Of a DNA stretch of 58,284 nt, positions 16,904 through 26,156 are shown piece after piece (positions within the stretch are counted from its first letter, which is position 1; every line of letters begins with the position of its first letter). The DNA is taken from contig JAETTD010000016.1 of the NCBI GenBank assembly GCA_021769295.1, positions 1 to 58,284 of the forward strand, given 5' to 3'. A program made the translations under genes and the position numbers. The notes beneath the pieces were generated by a model. The model did not search any database. It saw only the letters and a list, made by a program, of their open reading frames with translations, and had not been told where the DNA came from. The DNA comes from Bacillota bacterium. GTDB lineage: Bacteria > Bacillota > Clostridia > Peptostreptococcales > Anaerovoracaceae.

Positions 16904-19900
16904 TTATTGTTTTGAAATATACTCTCTGAATCTGTGGGAAAAATATTCAGGAAAGTTTTCTAGCATAGCTAATATTTCGGAGTTGTACGCCTTCAATATT
17001 TGTCTTAACTGTTTTTCGGTCGTAATATTTGCAGAACCGCTAATTATTGATTCAATACAGCCAGATAAATAACGTTCATCAAAGACATTCTCACAAATCA
17101 AAATCCGAAAATAACTAGAGACGCCATACTTTATTTGTTTCTGCAGAAAAGAAAATGAATCACTTAAGTTGTTATCTCTATCTCCAATAGCGTCAATTAC
17201 GTTGCCAATCAAAAAACACAAATCATACGAAAAGGTTTTGGCGCATAATTTTTCTATTTGATTCATCGATAACGGCTGCCCTAAATCATTATAAATGTCA
17301 ATATATAGTTCCCCAGATACCCATTCGTTGAGAATGATCGTGAAAATATCTTTAGATATATCTATTTGTTCTGAAAATAAGTTCATAAATAAATCACTTA
17401 CAGCGCGTAATAACTCGTCTGATTGGCAACCGGTTAGCATAAGAATGTTTTCATCAACCCATTGTAAAATATAACGAGAAGTATTAATACCGTAAAGAGA
17501 TTTTGCAAAATACGGGACATCATCAGTTTTAACATTATCTAATATTTTTTCTGCAATTACCTGAAATATTTTTTCCAAATTCTTCTTCTGTTCTTCGTCT
17601 GCCAAATAGAAAGCAAAGGTAGAATCTGTAAGGTTCTTTACAGATTGCATAAACTGTGACTGGTCTGCTTGTATGCTGTATATATAGCATAGATAATTTT
17701 CGATACCTTCAATAATATGTTCGATTTGATTAACTTTCTGATCAATTATGTAGTTATATTTCTTAAAAATACTTTCTGATACCCGTTTTCGATAACTACT
17801 TCTTAATGTTTCCTTTAGGTCGGAAAAACACGATTCTGCTTTATAATTTTGAATCAGGTAAGTAGACAAAGAATTACCACGATAATAATTAGCATAATCA
17901 ACGCGCAATCCACTGACTAAACGAAGAATTGCACTCATGCAGGCTTCGGCATTACCGTAGTTAAACATTTTTTTACAATTTTCCCACTGATATCCACCGC
18001 CATTTTTCCAATTTAAACGATTGTCGAAATATTTTGAATCTGTGACAATAACACTTCCCTCGGTATGTATACCTGATCGAGCAGTACGACCAATAAGGTT
18101 TTGCATTTTACGAATTTGCAGCTTGGAATCACCATAACTGAAAGTGGTTAATATTAAATATTTTATAGGTATATTTACTCCCTCGGCCAATGTTGTTGTA
18201 CATATTACGAGATAGGCATGCCTTTTTCGTAGTGCGTATTCAATAGCCATCTTAATACCATTTGGTAGATTAGCATAATGTGGTAAGATACCCATTTTTA
18301 CTACCTTCGATAATTCAGATTCTTCACCATAGTGCTGCCTGAAAAGTTCGTAGAGGCTATTGATTTGAGTAATATCCCCATAATTCACTAATTCAGAAAA
18401 ATCATATCCTCTGCTATCAAGTTCGACAATCCTGCGCATTATTGAGGGAATGCTTCGTGCCTGACCTGCAAAAATCGCAACACCAGTTCCTTTGCTAAGA
18501 TTTACTGCATAATAGATAGCTAAATCCTGAGACTTATTTTCTGGAAAAAACCTGGCAGTGCGTTCTTTTGGCTTTAATTGAAGCTGTGCGGTCTTAACGC
18601 TTTGAGGAACATAAAAACTTTCCATAGACATTTCATCTTTTTCATAATAATGTATAGTATGATCAGATGACAGAAAACCAACCGTTTTCTCTGTAGACTT
18701 AACAAGCGAAGAATCGATTGTGGCGTTAACATCATGAAAAAGCCAATCGCTGATTTGATTAGCATTAGATAATACTGCTGAAAATAAAACTAACTGCGCA
18801 GAACTACTCCTGCTTCGTGCAACTTCCGATACTAAAAGTTCATATTGCGCCCCTCTTGTATCATCATCAAATAAATGCGATTCGTCAAAAATAAATAATT
18901 TAATTGTTTGTAAAAAATCTGGTTCGTGACGTAAAATATAAGAAATCTTTTCTGGCGTACAAACAAATACATACTTTGTGTTATGCAAAATTTCCAAGTC
19001 GAAATCTTCTTGCATTGTGTCGGTAAATTGATTTATAACGGCTATATCACCCAAGGCATAGGACAAATCCGTAGTAATTTCATTGCATAATGCCCTCAGT
19101 GGTGCAACAATTACAGTAACGCAGGTATCGGTATCCATAAAGACAGAACGAAGAAGAAGTTCTATACTTTTGGTTTTACCGACTCCAGTAGGTAAAGGCA
19201 CCACAATGTCTTTTCCGGTAAGAATTCCCGCTTCAAGAATGACTCTTTGCGCTGGCCATAGCAATTTAATACTTTTATCATTAAGCAAATATTCTTTCCA
19301 TAATTCTGCCTTTATATCTGAATGTTTAGAAAGCAGCACCCATGCCGAATGGTGCGTTGCACAAATTGAGACTCCATATAATAAATCAATATATGTAACA
19401 TTGAATATATCTTGAGACTGGTACGCTTGTTCACGTAGAATATTAAGAGCATTGTAAATTGTCTCTATAGAATCACCTTTGTCAAAGTGGTTACAAAACG
19501 CATTAAAATATTTAGTGCTATTCTCATCAAATGAGATAAAGGAATGTTTCTTATTTGATGACAGAAAAAACAGAGTTTCATATAGCACATCCATAATGCC
19601 TTTATTATATGACCAATCGTCTATTTGGCTAATTAAAACTTTTGCACTACCAAAATTTTCGGCTAAGAAATAGGATGTAGCCCCTAAAAGTAAAAATAAA
19701 TTGTCATATTTTTGTCTTGACTTTGATTTAACGGCGGAATCAAAGTATTGCGATACATTGGTTAATTCACTGAATAACTCTCGGAGTTCATCTGAACCTG
19801 GATTTTCGATCATTTCCTCACAATACCTAGACAAAGTATAAAGTGTTATATAAATCAAATCGTCAGAATTTAACTGGAAATGCGGGTAGTCTTCTTTTGC

Positions 19901-19975
19901 AATATTGAATTCAATCAACTTAGCTTTTGCCTTTTCATATTTAAGCATGTAATTTGAACGATTATCAAAAATCAT
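16904..19975 (-). CDS. hamB: Hachiman defence helicase HamB
   Basis: A 1023-aa SF2 helicase. After about 240 residues of helical N-terminal sequence, the motor shows PLPTGVGKTKS (Walker A, about residue 260), VIVAPLRAL (Ia), FIFDESHLFD (DESH box, about 364), FSAVLSN (III) and NLIGRTARSG (VI), followed by a long C-terminal helical region of some 350 residues. In Hachiman systems HamB is a DNA-surveilling helicase that holds the HamA nuclease in check until damaged or phage DNA is met. The call rests on the helicase directly following a DUF1837 gene with a four-base overlap. Codon use is AT-rich compared with the 24-34 kb block. Confidence 0.9.
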   Translation of the reverse strand: MIFDNRSNYMLKYEKAKAKLIEFNIAKEDYPHFQLNSDDLIYITLYTLSRYCEEMIENPGSDELRELFSELTNVSQYFDSAVKSKSRQKYDNLFLLLGATSYFLAENFGSAKVLISQIDDWSYNKGIMDVLYETLFFLSSNKKHSFISFDENSTKYFNAFCNHFDKGDSIETIYNALNILREQAYQSQDIFNVTYIDLLYGVSICATHHSAWVLLSKHSDIKAELWKEYLLNDKSIKLLWPAQRVILEAGILTGKDIVVPLPTGVGKTKSIELLLRSVFMDTDTCVTVIVAPLRALCNEITTDLSYALGDIAVINQFTDTMQEDFDLEILHNTKYVFVCTPEKISYILRHEPDFLQTIKLFIFDESHLFDDDTRGAQYELLVSEVARSRSSSAQLVLFSAVLSNANQISDWLFHDVNATIDSSLVKSTEKTVGFLSSDHTIHYYEKDEMSMESFYVPQSVKTAQLQLKPKERTARFFPENKSQDLAIYYAVNLSKGTGVAIFAGQARSIPSIMRRIVELDSRGYDFSELVNYGDITQINSLYELFRQHYGEESELSKVVKMGILPHYANLPNGIKMAIEYALRKRHAYLVICTTTLAEGVNIPIKYLILTTFSYGDSKLQIRKMQNLIGRTARSGIHTEGSVIVTDSKYFDNRLNWKNGGGYQWENCKKMFNYGNAEACMSAILRLVSGLRVDYANYYRGNSLSTYLIQNYKAESCFSDLKETLRSSYRKRVSESIFKKYNYIIDQKVNQIEHIIEGIENYLCYIYSIQADQSQFMQSVKNLTDSTFAFYLADEEQKKNLEKIFQVIAEKILDNVKTDDVPYFAKSLYGINTSRYILQWVDENILMLTGCQSDELLRAVSDLFMNLFSEQIDISKDIFTIILNEWVSGELYIDIYNDLGQPLSMNQIEKLCAKTFSYDLCFLIGNVIDAIGDRDNNLSDSFSFLQKQIKYGVSSYFRILICENVFDERYLSGCIESIISGSANITTEKQLRQILKAYNSEILAMLENFPEYFSHRFREYISKQ

Positions 19976-20781
19976 TTTTTACACCTCTCATATATCTGAT
20001 GTGCTAAATCCATTAATGTCTTACCATGGATAAGGAATATTTTGTCATTTTTTCGTAGCTCCAAATCATCACCTTTGATTCCTATAACTATGTTATTAGG
20101 TATGTTTTCACGGCTAATAACTGCCGCCGCAATAAAATTCATGATAAAATCATGTTCCGATTTTCTCTGGAAACGGGCAATATCATTTGCTTGCTGATAG
20201 CATTCTTTATATCTAAGAGATTTTCGATAAAAATTTAAGGTATGTGCATATCGGACATCATCGTATTGATGAGAGTCAGCAACTGCCTTGGATATTGGCT
20301 CATAACTGTCAGATGATAATCCAGCCTTTACTTCTATAACCAATAGTTCATCTCTTTTGCTAGGAGTATGATTTGGTTTATGGAATTTATATGCTAATAT
20401 ATCTGTGCCATGCGCACTGTTAGTTTTTCCAGAACGATTATCCTGTTTACAACGTGGAACTGTATACCCATTTATAAATTCTACCAAGTCTGAAATCATA
20501 ATTTCCGTAAAATCATTAGAACGTGATGTGGGGCCAAATGGATCGCTTTTTTGTGGAATTACGAAGGTTTTAAGATACTCTTCTATGCTTAAGCTAGTGG
20601 CGATAAGAGATTCTTTCAACTCGTCATCCGATTCATAATGGCGTCGGATATGCAGGGCCCATTCATCAAAAAGATCATCATCAATAGAATAATCTAACTT
20701 GTAACATGAAATAGCAATACCATCCTCAAGACGAACAGATTGTTCACTTATCAACCATTTTATATAGCCAGGTGCATTCAT
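19972..20781 (-). CDS. hamA: Hachiman effector nuclease HamA (DUF1837)
   Basis: About 269 aa, the DUF1837/HamA family partner of HamB. It carries a PD-(D/E)xK-like core: SAHGTDILAYKF with the acidic residue near 127, then ELLVIEVKAG with the E-x-K pair near 150-152. The known role is a non-specific DNase that degrades DNA and kills the infected cell once released by HamB. The start at 20781 (MNAPGYIKWL) has AAAGGA nine bases upstream; two earlier in-frame ATGs are too near or before the ribosome site. Both catalytic-looking motifs are intact, so the system appears functional. Confidence 0.9.
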   Translation of the reverse strand: MNAPGYIKWLISEQSVRLEDGIAISCYKLDYSIDDDLFDEWALHIRRHYESDDELKESLIATSLSIEEYLKTFVIPQKSDPFGPTSRSNDFTEIMISDLVEFINGYTVPRCKQDNRSGKTNSAHGTDILAYKFHKPNHTPSKRDELLVIEVKAGLSSDSYEPISKAVADSHQYDDVRYAHTLNFYRKSLRYKECYQQANDIARFQRKSEHDFIMNFIAAAVISRENIPNNIVIGIKGDDLELRKNDKIFLIHGKTLMDLAHQIYERCKK

Positions 20782-20805
20782 AACAGCCATTCCTTTCACA
20801 TAACG

Positions 20806-20890
20806 GTAATATTATGGCTAATGGGAATAAAATCTCTTTTACAAATTATACATTAATCATCATTTTTCTGCAAATTATAGTAATATTATG
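20806..20890 (-). promoter_or_regulatory. Hachiman promoter flanked by direct repeats
   Basis: On the minus strand TTGCAG (20868-20873), 17 bases, TATAAT (20845-20850) form a good promoter for hamA-hamB. Two identical 11-mers GTAATATTATG lie at 20880-20890, just upstream of the -35 box, and at 20806-20816, downstream of the start site. They are direct repeats 74 bases apart and may be operators. Confidence 0.65.
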
Positions 20891-20948
20891 CTATAAAAGA
20901 AAAACTTTAAATTGCAGCAACAATTCTTTCTCACGCACAACGGGTTTA

Positions 20949-21133
20949 TGTATTTGTCTACAGCTGTTGATACTTTCAGGTTCGCTGGAGTGAGCAGTAA
21001 CTGGTGGTCATCGCAGGGTGTAATGCTCTTCATACGTATAGCCTTGCCTTGTTCGTCTGTCAGCTGATCTGGGTAACAGCTAATTAGATCCCCCTCCGCT
21101 GCCTGAGTACTGTATGGGGAGGGGAGATAGTAA
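20949..21133 (+). pseudogene. Decayed FISUMP-like variable cassette (copy A)
   Basis: Reads HNGFMYLSTAVDTFRFAGVS then SNWWSSQ before frame loss, and ends with the DNA stretch CCCCCTCCGCTGCCTGAGTA shared with copies B and C. The left edge (CGCACAACGGG) is a worn form of GTGCGCAGCGGG found in the others. It has no start or ribosome site. It lies in an otherwise gene-free stretch between the Hachiman promoter and the serine recombinase stop. Confidence 0.6.
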
Positions 21134-21214
21134 ATGGACTGACGTATTGGAAAAGCCCACAGAAATTCTGCAGGCTTTTAACTGTTTTTATAAGGTACTT
21201 ATAATTTATCAACA

Positions 21215-22816
21215 CTATTCTTTTTCCAGTTTGACTGGAATTTCTATTCCATCATGGAATAGAAAAACAAATGTTTCATTTGAAGATACCGTCACCATAT
21301 CGACAGTGGCATTCCAAATATCCGGGCTGAACTTCTCCAGTCTGTCCTCACACTGTTTCAGAATATTGAGGGAACGGGATATTTGCTCTCTGTGCCCGTG
21401 CTGTTCAAGGAGCTGCTTCTGCAGGCTGTTAACCTGCTCCTCAGCTTTTTGGCATGATGCATCCATCTCTGCAAACCGGCGGTTGTATTCCCCCTGGTCC
21501 TGTATACGCCGGGTATTCTCCACCATATAGCTGCGCAGGCCTTCAATCAGTCTGGCATGCTTAGCTTTGGTGGCATCCAACTGCTTTTCCAACGCACTGG
21601 TATCCGACAAGCGGGACAGAAGTTTTTCCATCAGAGCCATATGCTTTTCTTTTTCTTTATGGAATTGGTTAAAAGCAGTGACAAAGGCGTTTTCCAGCTC
21701 ACATTCATCCAGATTAGGTGTAGTGCAGCAGCACTCGCCATCATACTTCCGGTTACAGCGCCAGATGGATTTCTCATATTTACTGCCGCTGTGCCAGACC
21801 TTTCGACCATAATATCCGCCACAGTCGCCACAGATTACTTTTGAGTTAAACGGGCTGCTTTTGTGTAACTGACGGCGTTTTGGCCGCCGCCGTTCAATCT
21901 CTTTCTGGACCAGGGCAAAGGTCTCCGGGTCGATAATGGCAGGGTGGGAATTTTCTATGTAATATTGTGGTAGTTCCCCTTTATTTTTTCGGATTGTTTT
22001 AGTAAGAAAATCTGCCGTGTAAGTCTTCTGAAGCAGGGCATCGCCTTTATACTTCTCATTCTGGAGTATACTCATAATGGTAGAGACACTCCAGTTGGTT
22101 TTTCCTTTGGGTGTCGGTATCCCTCGCCCGGTAAGGTGTTCGGCTATTTCCCGGACAGTCTTTCCACCCAGAAACAGATGGTAAATTTCCCGGACTATCG
22201 CTGCCTCTTCCTCAACAATTTTCGGAAGTCCATCGTTACCTTTCTCATAACCAAGGAAAGATTTATATGGCATGGAGATTTTGCCTTCCTCCATGCTGCG
22301 GCGTTTCCCCCAGGACACGTTTTCGCTGATGGAACGGCTTTCCTCCTGGGCCAGGCTGCTCATGATAGTAATCATCACCTCGCCCTTGGCATCAAGGGTA
22401 TAAATATTTTCTTTCTCAAAGTAAACCTCTATGCCCTCAGCCTTTAGCTTCCGTATTGTAGTCAGGGTATCCACCGTATTACGGGCAAAGCGGCTGATGG
22501 ACTTAGTTAGAATCAGGTCAATCTTACCAGACAGGGCATCCGCAACCATACGGTTAAAGCCATCACGTTTTTTAGTATTGGTACCGGAAATTCCCTCATC
22601 CGTATAGACCGCGACAAACTCCCATTCAGGGTTGTTGTTAATATATCTGGTATAGAAATCCACCTGCGCCTCATAACTGGAAAGCTGTTCGTCCTGGTCG
22701 GTAGAAACACGGGCGTAAGCCGCCACACGTTTTTTCCGCTGCTCTTGCATGAATGGGGTGGAAGTTAAGCTCAACCTGCTTTCAATTTTCTGTACTGTCC
22801 TTTTCTGTATAGTCAT
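21215..22816 (-). CDS. Serine recombinase, second of tandem pair (element 2)
   Basis: A 533-aa large serine recombinase. The N-terminal catalytic domain has AAYARVSTDQDEQLSSYEAQ with the serine nucleophile, TDEGISGTN and TKSISRFARN. The recombinase domain, zinc ribbon (CGDCGGYYG ... CNRKYDGEC) and coiled coil (about residues 400-470) follow. Its start overlaps the stop of the upstream recombinase by four bases. One or both enzymes presumably use the att2 sites. It is unusual that they lie about 4.4 kb inside the left end, with Hachiman between end and recombinase. Confidence 0.93.
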   Translation of the reverse strand: MTIQKRTVQKIESRLSLTSTPFMQEQRKKRVAAYARVSTDQDEQLSSYEAQVDFYTRYINNNPEWEFVAVYTDEGISGTNTKKRDGFNRMVADALSGKIDLILTKSISRFARNTVDTLTTIRKLKAEGIEVYFEKENIYTLDAKGEVMITIMSSLAQEESRSISENVSWGKRRSMEEGKISMPYKSFLGYEKGNDGLPKIVEEEAAIVREIYHLFLGGKTVREIAEHLTGRGIPTPKGKTNWSVSTIMSILQNEKYKGDALLQKTYTADFLTKTIRKNKGELPQYYIENSHPAIIDPETFALVQKEIERRRPKRRQLHKSSPFNSKVICGDCGGYYGRKVWHSGSKYEKSIWRCNRKYDGECCCTTPNLDECELENAFVTAFNQFHKEKEKHMALMEKLLSRLSDTSALEKQLDATKAKHARLIEGLRSYMVENTRRIQDQGEYNRRFAEMDASCQKAEEQVNSLQKQLLEQHGHREQISRSLNILKQCEDRLEKFSPDIWNATVDMVTVSSNETFVFLFHDGIEIPVKLEKE

Positions 22817-24147
22817 GGCCTTCTCCTTTCTTCAAGATATTTTAGCCGACGCTCTCTGGCCTGTTGTTTCATTTCTTCTGTCCAGCTTTCCCGGCGTGAG
22901 TGGTTCTGCCAGGTAACCTCCTGGGTATGGCCATCATGGAATACGTAGACCAGATGGTTATGTTCGGGTACCTGTATTTCCGTGATACGATCCAGTAAGG
23001 TCCCCCGATCTAAATTTTCAATTTCCAGAACTTCCATGGTTTTCTGTATTAGGATATCCTCTGGAATTTTACGTGATGGGCATGCGTTTTTTCCATAATT
23101 CATAGCTGTTGTGCAAAACCAAACAGGTTTGGGCGCATATTTTTTTGAAGATGAAGCAAGTTTTCTATGAAGGTGACGCCCACATAGCCCGCATCGGATC
23201 ATACTCGTAAAAAGATGCGCCTCTGATGTCACATGATGAGAGTGGCATTTTTCTGCTCGCAGCATTAATTCCTGCTGTACCTGCTCAAATGTATCTCGGT
23301 CAATAATGGCCTCATGGGCATTGCTTACAGAATACATTGGCAGTTCACCATGGTTTATCATTTGCTTTTTACTGATGTGGTCTAACCGGTATGTTTTCTG
23401 CAATAACAGATCCCCGGCATACTTTTCGTTACGGAGTATATGGCGGACTGTCATTTTATTCCATTCAGAACCTCTTTTAGTTGGGACTTCCATACGCCGG
23501 AGTTTTTTTGCTATGGCGTTAATCCCCATTCCAGAAAGAAAATCGGCATATATTTGCCGGACGATTTCCGCCTCGTCAGGTATGACTCGCAATACGCCAT
23601 TCTCCAGATAATAGCCAAGCATATTTCCAGTGTTAGGATACCCCTGCTCAAACTTCTTGCGGATACGCCATTTCTGGTTCTCGCTGGCAGACCAGCTCTC
23701 CTCCTGAGCAAAGGTAGCCAGAAGCGTCAGCATCAGCTCGCCGTCAGAGCTCATGGTATGGATGTTCTCTTTCTCAAAATAAATATCAATGCCAAGGGAT
23801 TTAAGCTCCCGTGCCGTATTCAGAACGGTAAGGGTATTGCGGGCAAGCCTTGTCACGGATTTGGTAATGACCATGTCAATCTTCCCGGCCCGGCAGTCCG
23901 TAAGCAGCTGTTGGAACTGTGGCCGGTCATCCCTGGTGCCGGTCATGGCCTCATCGGCATAAATCTTAACAAGCTGCCAGTCGCCCCGGTTGCCAATATA
24001 CTCATTGTAATAACTGATCTGGACAGACAGGGAGTGGAGCTGGGCATCCTTGCCGGACGAAACGCGAGCATAGGCTGCCACACGTTTACGCTTAACAGGC
24101 ATCAGAGCGGTCTTCTCCAGTTTGGTAATCTTTCTTGTATTATCCAT
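22813..24147 (-). CDS. Serine recombinase, first of tandem pair (element 2)
   Basis: A 444-aa large serine recombinase, distinct from its downstream partner. It shows AAYARVSSGKDAQLHSLSVQ, YADEAMTGT, ITKSVTRLARNT, and a zinc ribbon at CGLCGRHL ... CTTAMNYGKNAC. It lacks the long C-terminal coiled coil of the partner and ends soon after the ribbon. The start (MDNTRKITKLEK) follows GGAGGTGGAATT; the open frame further upstream overlaps the DUF4314 gene and is not used. Two coupled, non-identical serine recombinases suggest that they act together, as with some cassette recombinases, or split integration and excision. Confidence 0.93.
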   Translation of the reverse strand: MDNTRKITKLEKTALMPVKRKRVAAYARVSSGKDAQLHSLSVQISYYNEYIGNRGDWQLVKIYADEAMTGTRDDRPQFQQLLTDCRAGKIDMVITKSVTRLARNTLTVLNTARELKSLGIDIYFEKENIHTMSSDGELMLTLLATFAQEESWSASENQKWRIRKKFEQGYPNTGNMLGYYLENGVLRVIPDEAEIVRQIYADFLSGMGINAIAKKLRRMEVPTKRGSEWNKMTVRHILRNEKYAGDLLLQKTYRLDHISKKQMINHGELPMYSVSNAHEAIIDRDTFEQVQQELMLRAEKCHSHHVTSEAHLFTSMIRCGLCGRHLHRKLASSSKKYAPKPVWFCTTAMNYGKNACPSRKIPEDILIQKTMEVLEIENLDRGTLLDRITEIQVPEHNHLVYVFHDGHTQEVTWQNHSRRESWTEEMKQQARERRLKYLEERRRP

Positions 24148-24208
24148 AATTCCACCTCCATTTGTGTGTTTAAGGGGGAGCCGTAAAGGCATCCCCCTTT
24201 GTAAAGTG

Positions 24209-24442
24209 CTATATCTTCCGTATCCGGTCAACGCCGTAAACGATGCCGAGGCTGGAGCCGCAGTCCCAGCTGATAAACACCGTGCCGGTATCGTCAACCA
24301 CATTTACCGTGCCGCGGTCTCCAGGTGAGAGCTTACTGTATGGGTCATCCATGGAGATGAGCTCCACCCGTGAGCCTTTAGGGTACATTCTCCGTACCCG
24401 TTCCACCGTATCCCGGCTGGGGAACTGGTTTCTATTTGCCAT
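24209..24442 (-). CDS. DUF4314-like small protein
   Basis: A 77-aa protein with VERVRRMYPKGSRVELISMD, then PGDRGTV, FISWDCGSSLGIVYGVD. This matches the DUF4314 pattern (short beta-barrel-like protein common on Firmicutes mobile elements, function unknown). It starts after GGAGGTGAGGATT and overlaps the end of the upstream gene by 11 bases, so it is part of the same leftward operon that ends in the tandem recombinases. Confidence 0.75.
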   Translation of the reverse strand: MANRNQFPSRDTVERVRRMYPKGSRVELISMDDPYSKLSPGDRGTVNVVDDTGTVFISWDCGSSLGIVYGVDRIRKI

Positions 24443-25343
24443 AATCCTCACCTCCCCCTGGCTGTGGTGCCGTTTCTACAGCCTCTTCTGGCGGATTGTC
24501 CGCTGGCTGTGAAGCTGAACCGGCATTCTCCGTATTGGTATCAGGAGCAGGCCGCTCCGGCGCATGGCCGGATTTCCAGCTGCTGTTGCCGGTAAGGCTG
24601 CGGAGCAGTATCCTCCGGGCGGTTTTGTACTCATTCCCGACAAAGCCTAACTGTACCAGAAAAAGACGGAAGTCAAATTTATCATTCTCGCTATCGCGTT
24701 CTTTGGCAGTTATGCGCCTGCGTTTCCTTGCCGTGTCGCAGATAGTGGCAACCAGGCGGCTGTAGGCATCCGCTTCGCCTTCCAGCCCATGCAGGGTAAA
24801 CCAGGGGAATTTTAAGGTATCCCCGGTGTCGATAACGGCAAGGTTATCTGTTCCAAGGGCCTTTTTAAGCAGGGCGGCCTTACTGGCAATGATTTTCTGT
24901 AAATTATCCAGAGAAGTGTCGGTAAAACCAGCTTTAGGCATTTCTATAGTCAGGGTATTTTCCTCATCGGAATTACCCGTGGCCGTTAAAGGTGCTGTGT
25001 CAGTGTTATCGGCAGCAGCTTCTGTGGCTTCATCTACTACATTTTCTGTAGCGACTTCCGCCGTGTCGGCTATGGCTTCCTCTGTGAGAGAATCTTCTTC
25101 AGCAGGAGTTTCTGCAATAAAACCTTCCTCCTGTAGGCGCAAAACTAAGCGTTCCATTTCCTCCCGCCCGGCATCATTCATGCCGAACAAAGAGCCTTTC
25201 CTGCTTATCCGGCAATCACCTACAGCGTAAGCGAAAGTCGGCGCCCCGAGATAAACTGCCGGTTTTTCCAGTATCCGGCTGATTGCATCCACCAGTGCCT
25301 TACGTTCTGCCCCGGTTCGATTGTAGCTGTATTTATTGCTCAT
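24432..25343 (-). CDS. Hypothetical protein of the amidoligase-type element block
   Basis: A 303-aa protein beginning MSNKYSYNRTGAERKALVDA. The N-terminal 100 residues (YLGAPTFAYAVGDCRISRKG, FGMNDAG) form one conserved region. An acidic, alanine/threonine-rich linker follows at about residues 100-140. A second conserved region (residues 150-265) includes LKFPWFTLHGLEGEADAYSR, TARKRRRITAKE and LVQLGFVGNEYKTARRILL. The last 40 residues are low-complexity. The segment GFVGNEYKTARRILLRSLTG parallels GFIGDEFKSCREHLYKHLDG at the end of the amidoligase, so the two share a C-terminal module. Function unknown. The start was chosen by AGGAG nine bases upstream. Confidence 0.7.
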   Translation of the reverse strand: MSNKYSYNRTGAERKALVDAISRILEKPAVYLGAPTFAYAVGDCRISRKGSLFGMNDAGREEMERLVLRLQEEGFIAETPAEEDSLTEEAIADTAEVATENVVDEATEAAADNTDTAPLTATGNSDEENTLTIEMPKAGFTDTSLDNLQKIIASKAALLKKALGTDNLAVIDTGDTLKFPWFTLHGLEGEADAYSRLVATICDTARKRRRITAKERDSENDKFDFRLFLVQLGFVGNEYKTARRILLRSLTGNSSWKSGHAPERPAPDTNTENAGSASQPADNPPEEAVETAPQPGGGEDYGK

Positions 25344-25434
25344 GGTATTTTTACTCCTTTCTTTCCATCGCACACACATCTATCACTCAGGCCATAATAA
25401 AAAGCAAGTCTTGAGATGTGCATAAAATATGGTG

Positions 25435-25614
25435 CTACTCGTCCTCCCCGGTAAAAATAAAATGTGCATACTCCTCCCGGTGGTCTTCAATATATATGAC
25501 CAGCTCGTAAAACCCTTCACGGTTGGCGATATATTGCACCATACGGGTATCCAGCATGTTGGCCTCACCGGTATCCCGGACTGCCATGATCTGCTGTTTT
25601 ACAGTTTCTGTCAT
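25435..25614 (-). CDS. DUF5049-like small protein
   Basis: A 59-aa protein MTETVKQQIMAVRDTGEANM then LDTRMVQYIANREGFYELV, IYIEDHREEYAHFIFTGEDE. I recognise the DUF5049 pattern, a short protein of gut Firmicutes mobile elements with no known role. Its ATG overlaps the stop of the GGCT gene (ATGA), so the two are translationally coupled. Confidence 0.75.
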   Translation of the reverse strand: MTETVKQQIMAVRDTGEANMLDTRMVQYIANREGFYELVIYIEDHREEYAHFIFTGEDE

Positions 25615-26156
25615 CTGCCTGCACCCCCTTTCCTGTGTTTTTCTTTCCCCATATCGGGGAAAATGTCACCCGCGGTAATGGATTCACCGGCCGCCCGGTA
25701 CAGGATGCCGGGATCAAAACCGGCGGATTCATAACCCTCAAGGATAGTACGCATATAGCTTCTGGCTGGCGGGCTGTAGGGATGGGAATTCCCATTCATG
25801 ATATACACCATGGCGGTGCGCCTTTTCCCGTCCAGGGTGACCTTCAGGTTTTCTTTGTAGTAAAGGTTCGGCCAGCCCTCATAGCGGTCAAGGGACTGTT
25901 CATCCTCCGGTTGCAGCTTCCAGACCAGCACCGGCACGGTATAACCGATGCGGCGCTCTATGGTGGCCACACCCCTGAACGCGAGCCTCCAGCCCCTAAG
26001 CACAGCTTTTCCAACAACCTCTGCGGTGGGGCAGCGCCCTGCCATCTGGGCAAGGTTAAGGTTGGAGCCATAGGCGATATAAAGTATTTCTTTCTGGTTT
26101 TTCTTATTGTTATCTGTCTTCACTGCTGTTACCTCCGTTATCTGTGTTTTCTGCAT
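25611..26156 (-). CDS. Gamma-glutamylcyclotransferase-like protein (GGCT/AIG2 fold)
   Basis: A 181-aa protein with the nucleotide/substrate loop motif YIAYGSNLNLAQMAGRCP near residues 26-43, FRGVATIERR, LDRYEGWPNLYYKE with the catalytic-type glutamate, and a C-terminal tail. GGCT enzymes cleave gamma-glutamyl amides. It overlaps the amidoligase gene upstream by 47 bases in another frame. Paired amidoligase and GGCT genes have been predicted to form and remove gamma-glutamyl-type linkages on small molecules or proteins (Iyer, Aravind and colleagues). The substrate here is unknown. Confidence 0.85.
   Translation of the reverse strand: MQKTQITEVTAVKTDNNKKNQKEILYIAYGSNLNLAQMAGRCPTAEVVGKAVLRGWRLAFRGVATIERRIGYTVPVLVWKLQPEDEQSLDRYEGWPNLYYKENLKVTLDGKRRTAMVYIMNGNSHPYSPPARSYMRTILEGYESAGFDPGILYRAAGESITAGDIFPDMGKEKHRKGGAGR

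Noticed and set aside
23440-24186. 248-codon plus-strand open frame
   Set aside because: Antisense to the serine recombinase at 22813-24147, which has full catalytic and zinc-ribbon motifs.
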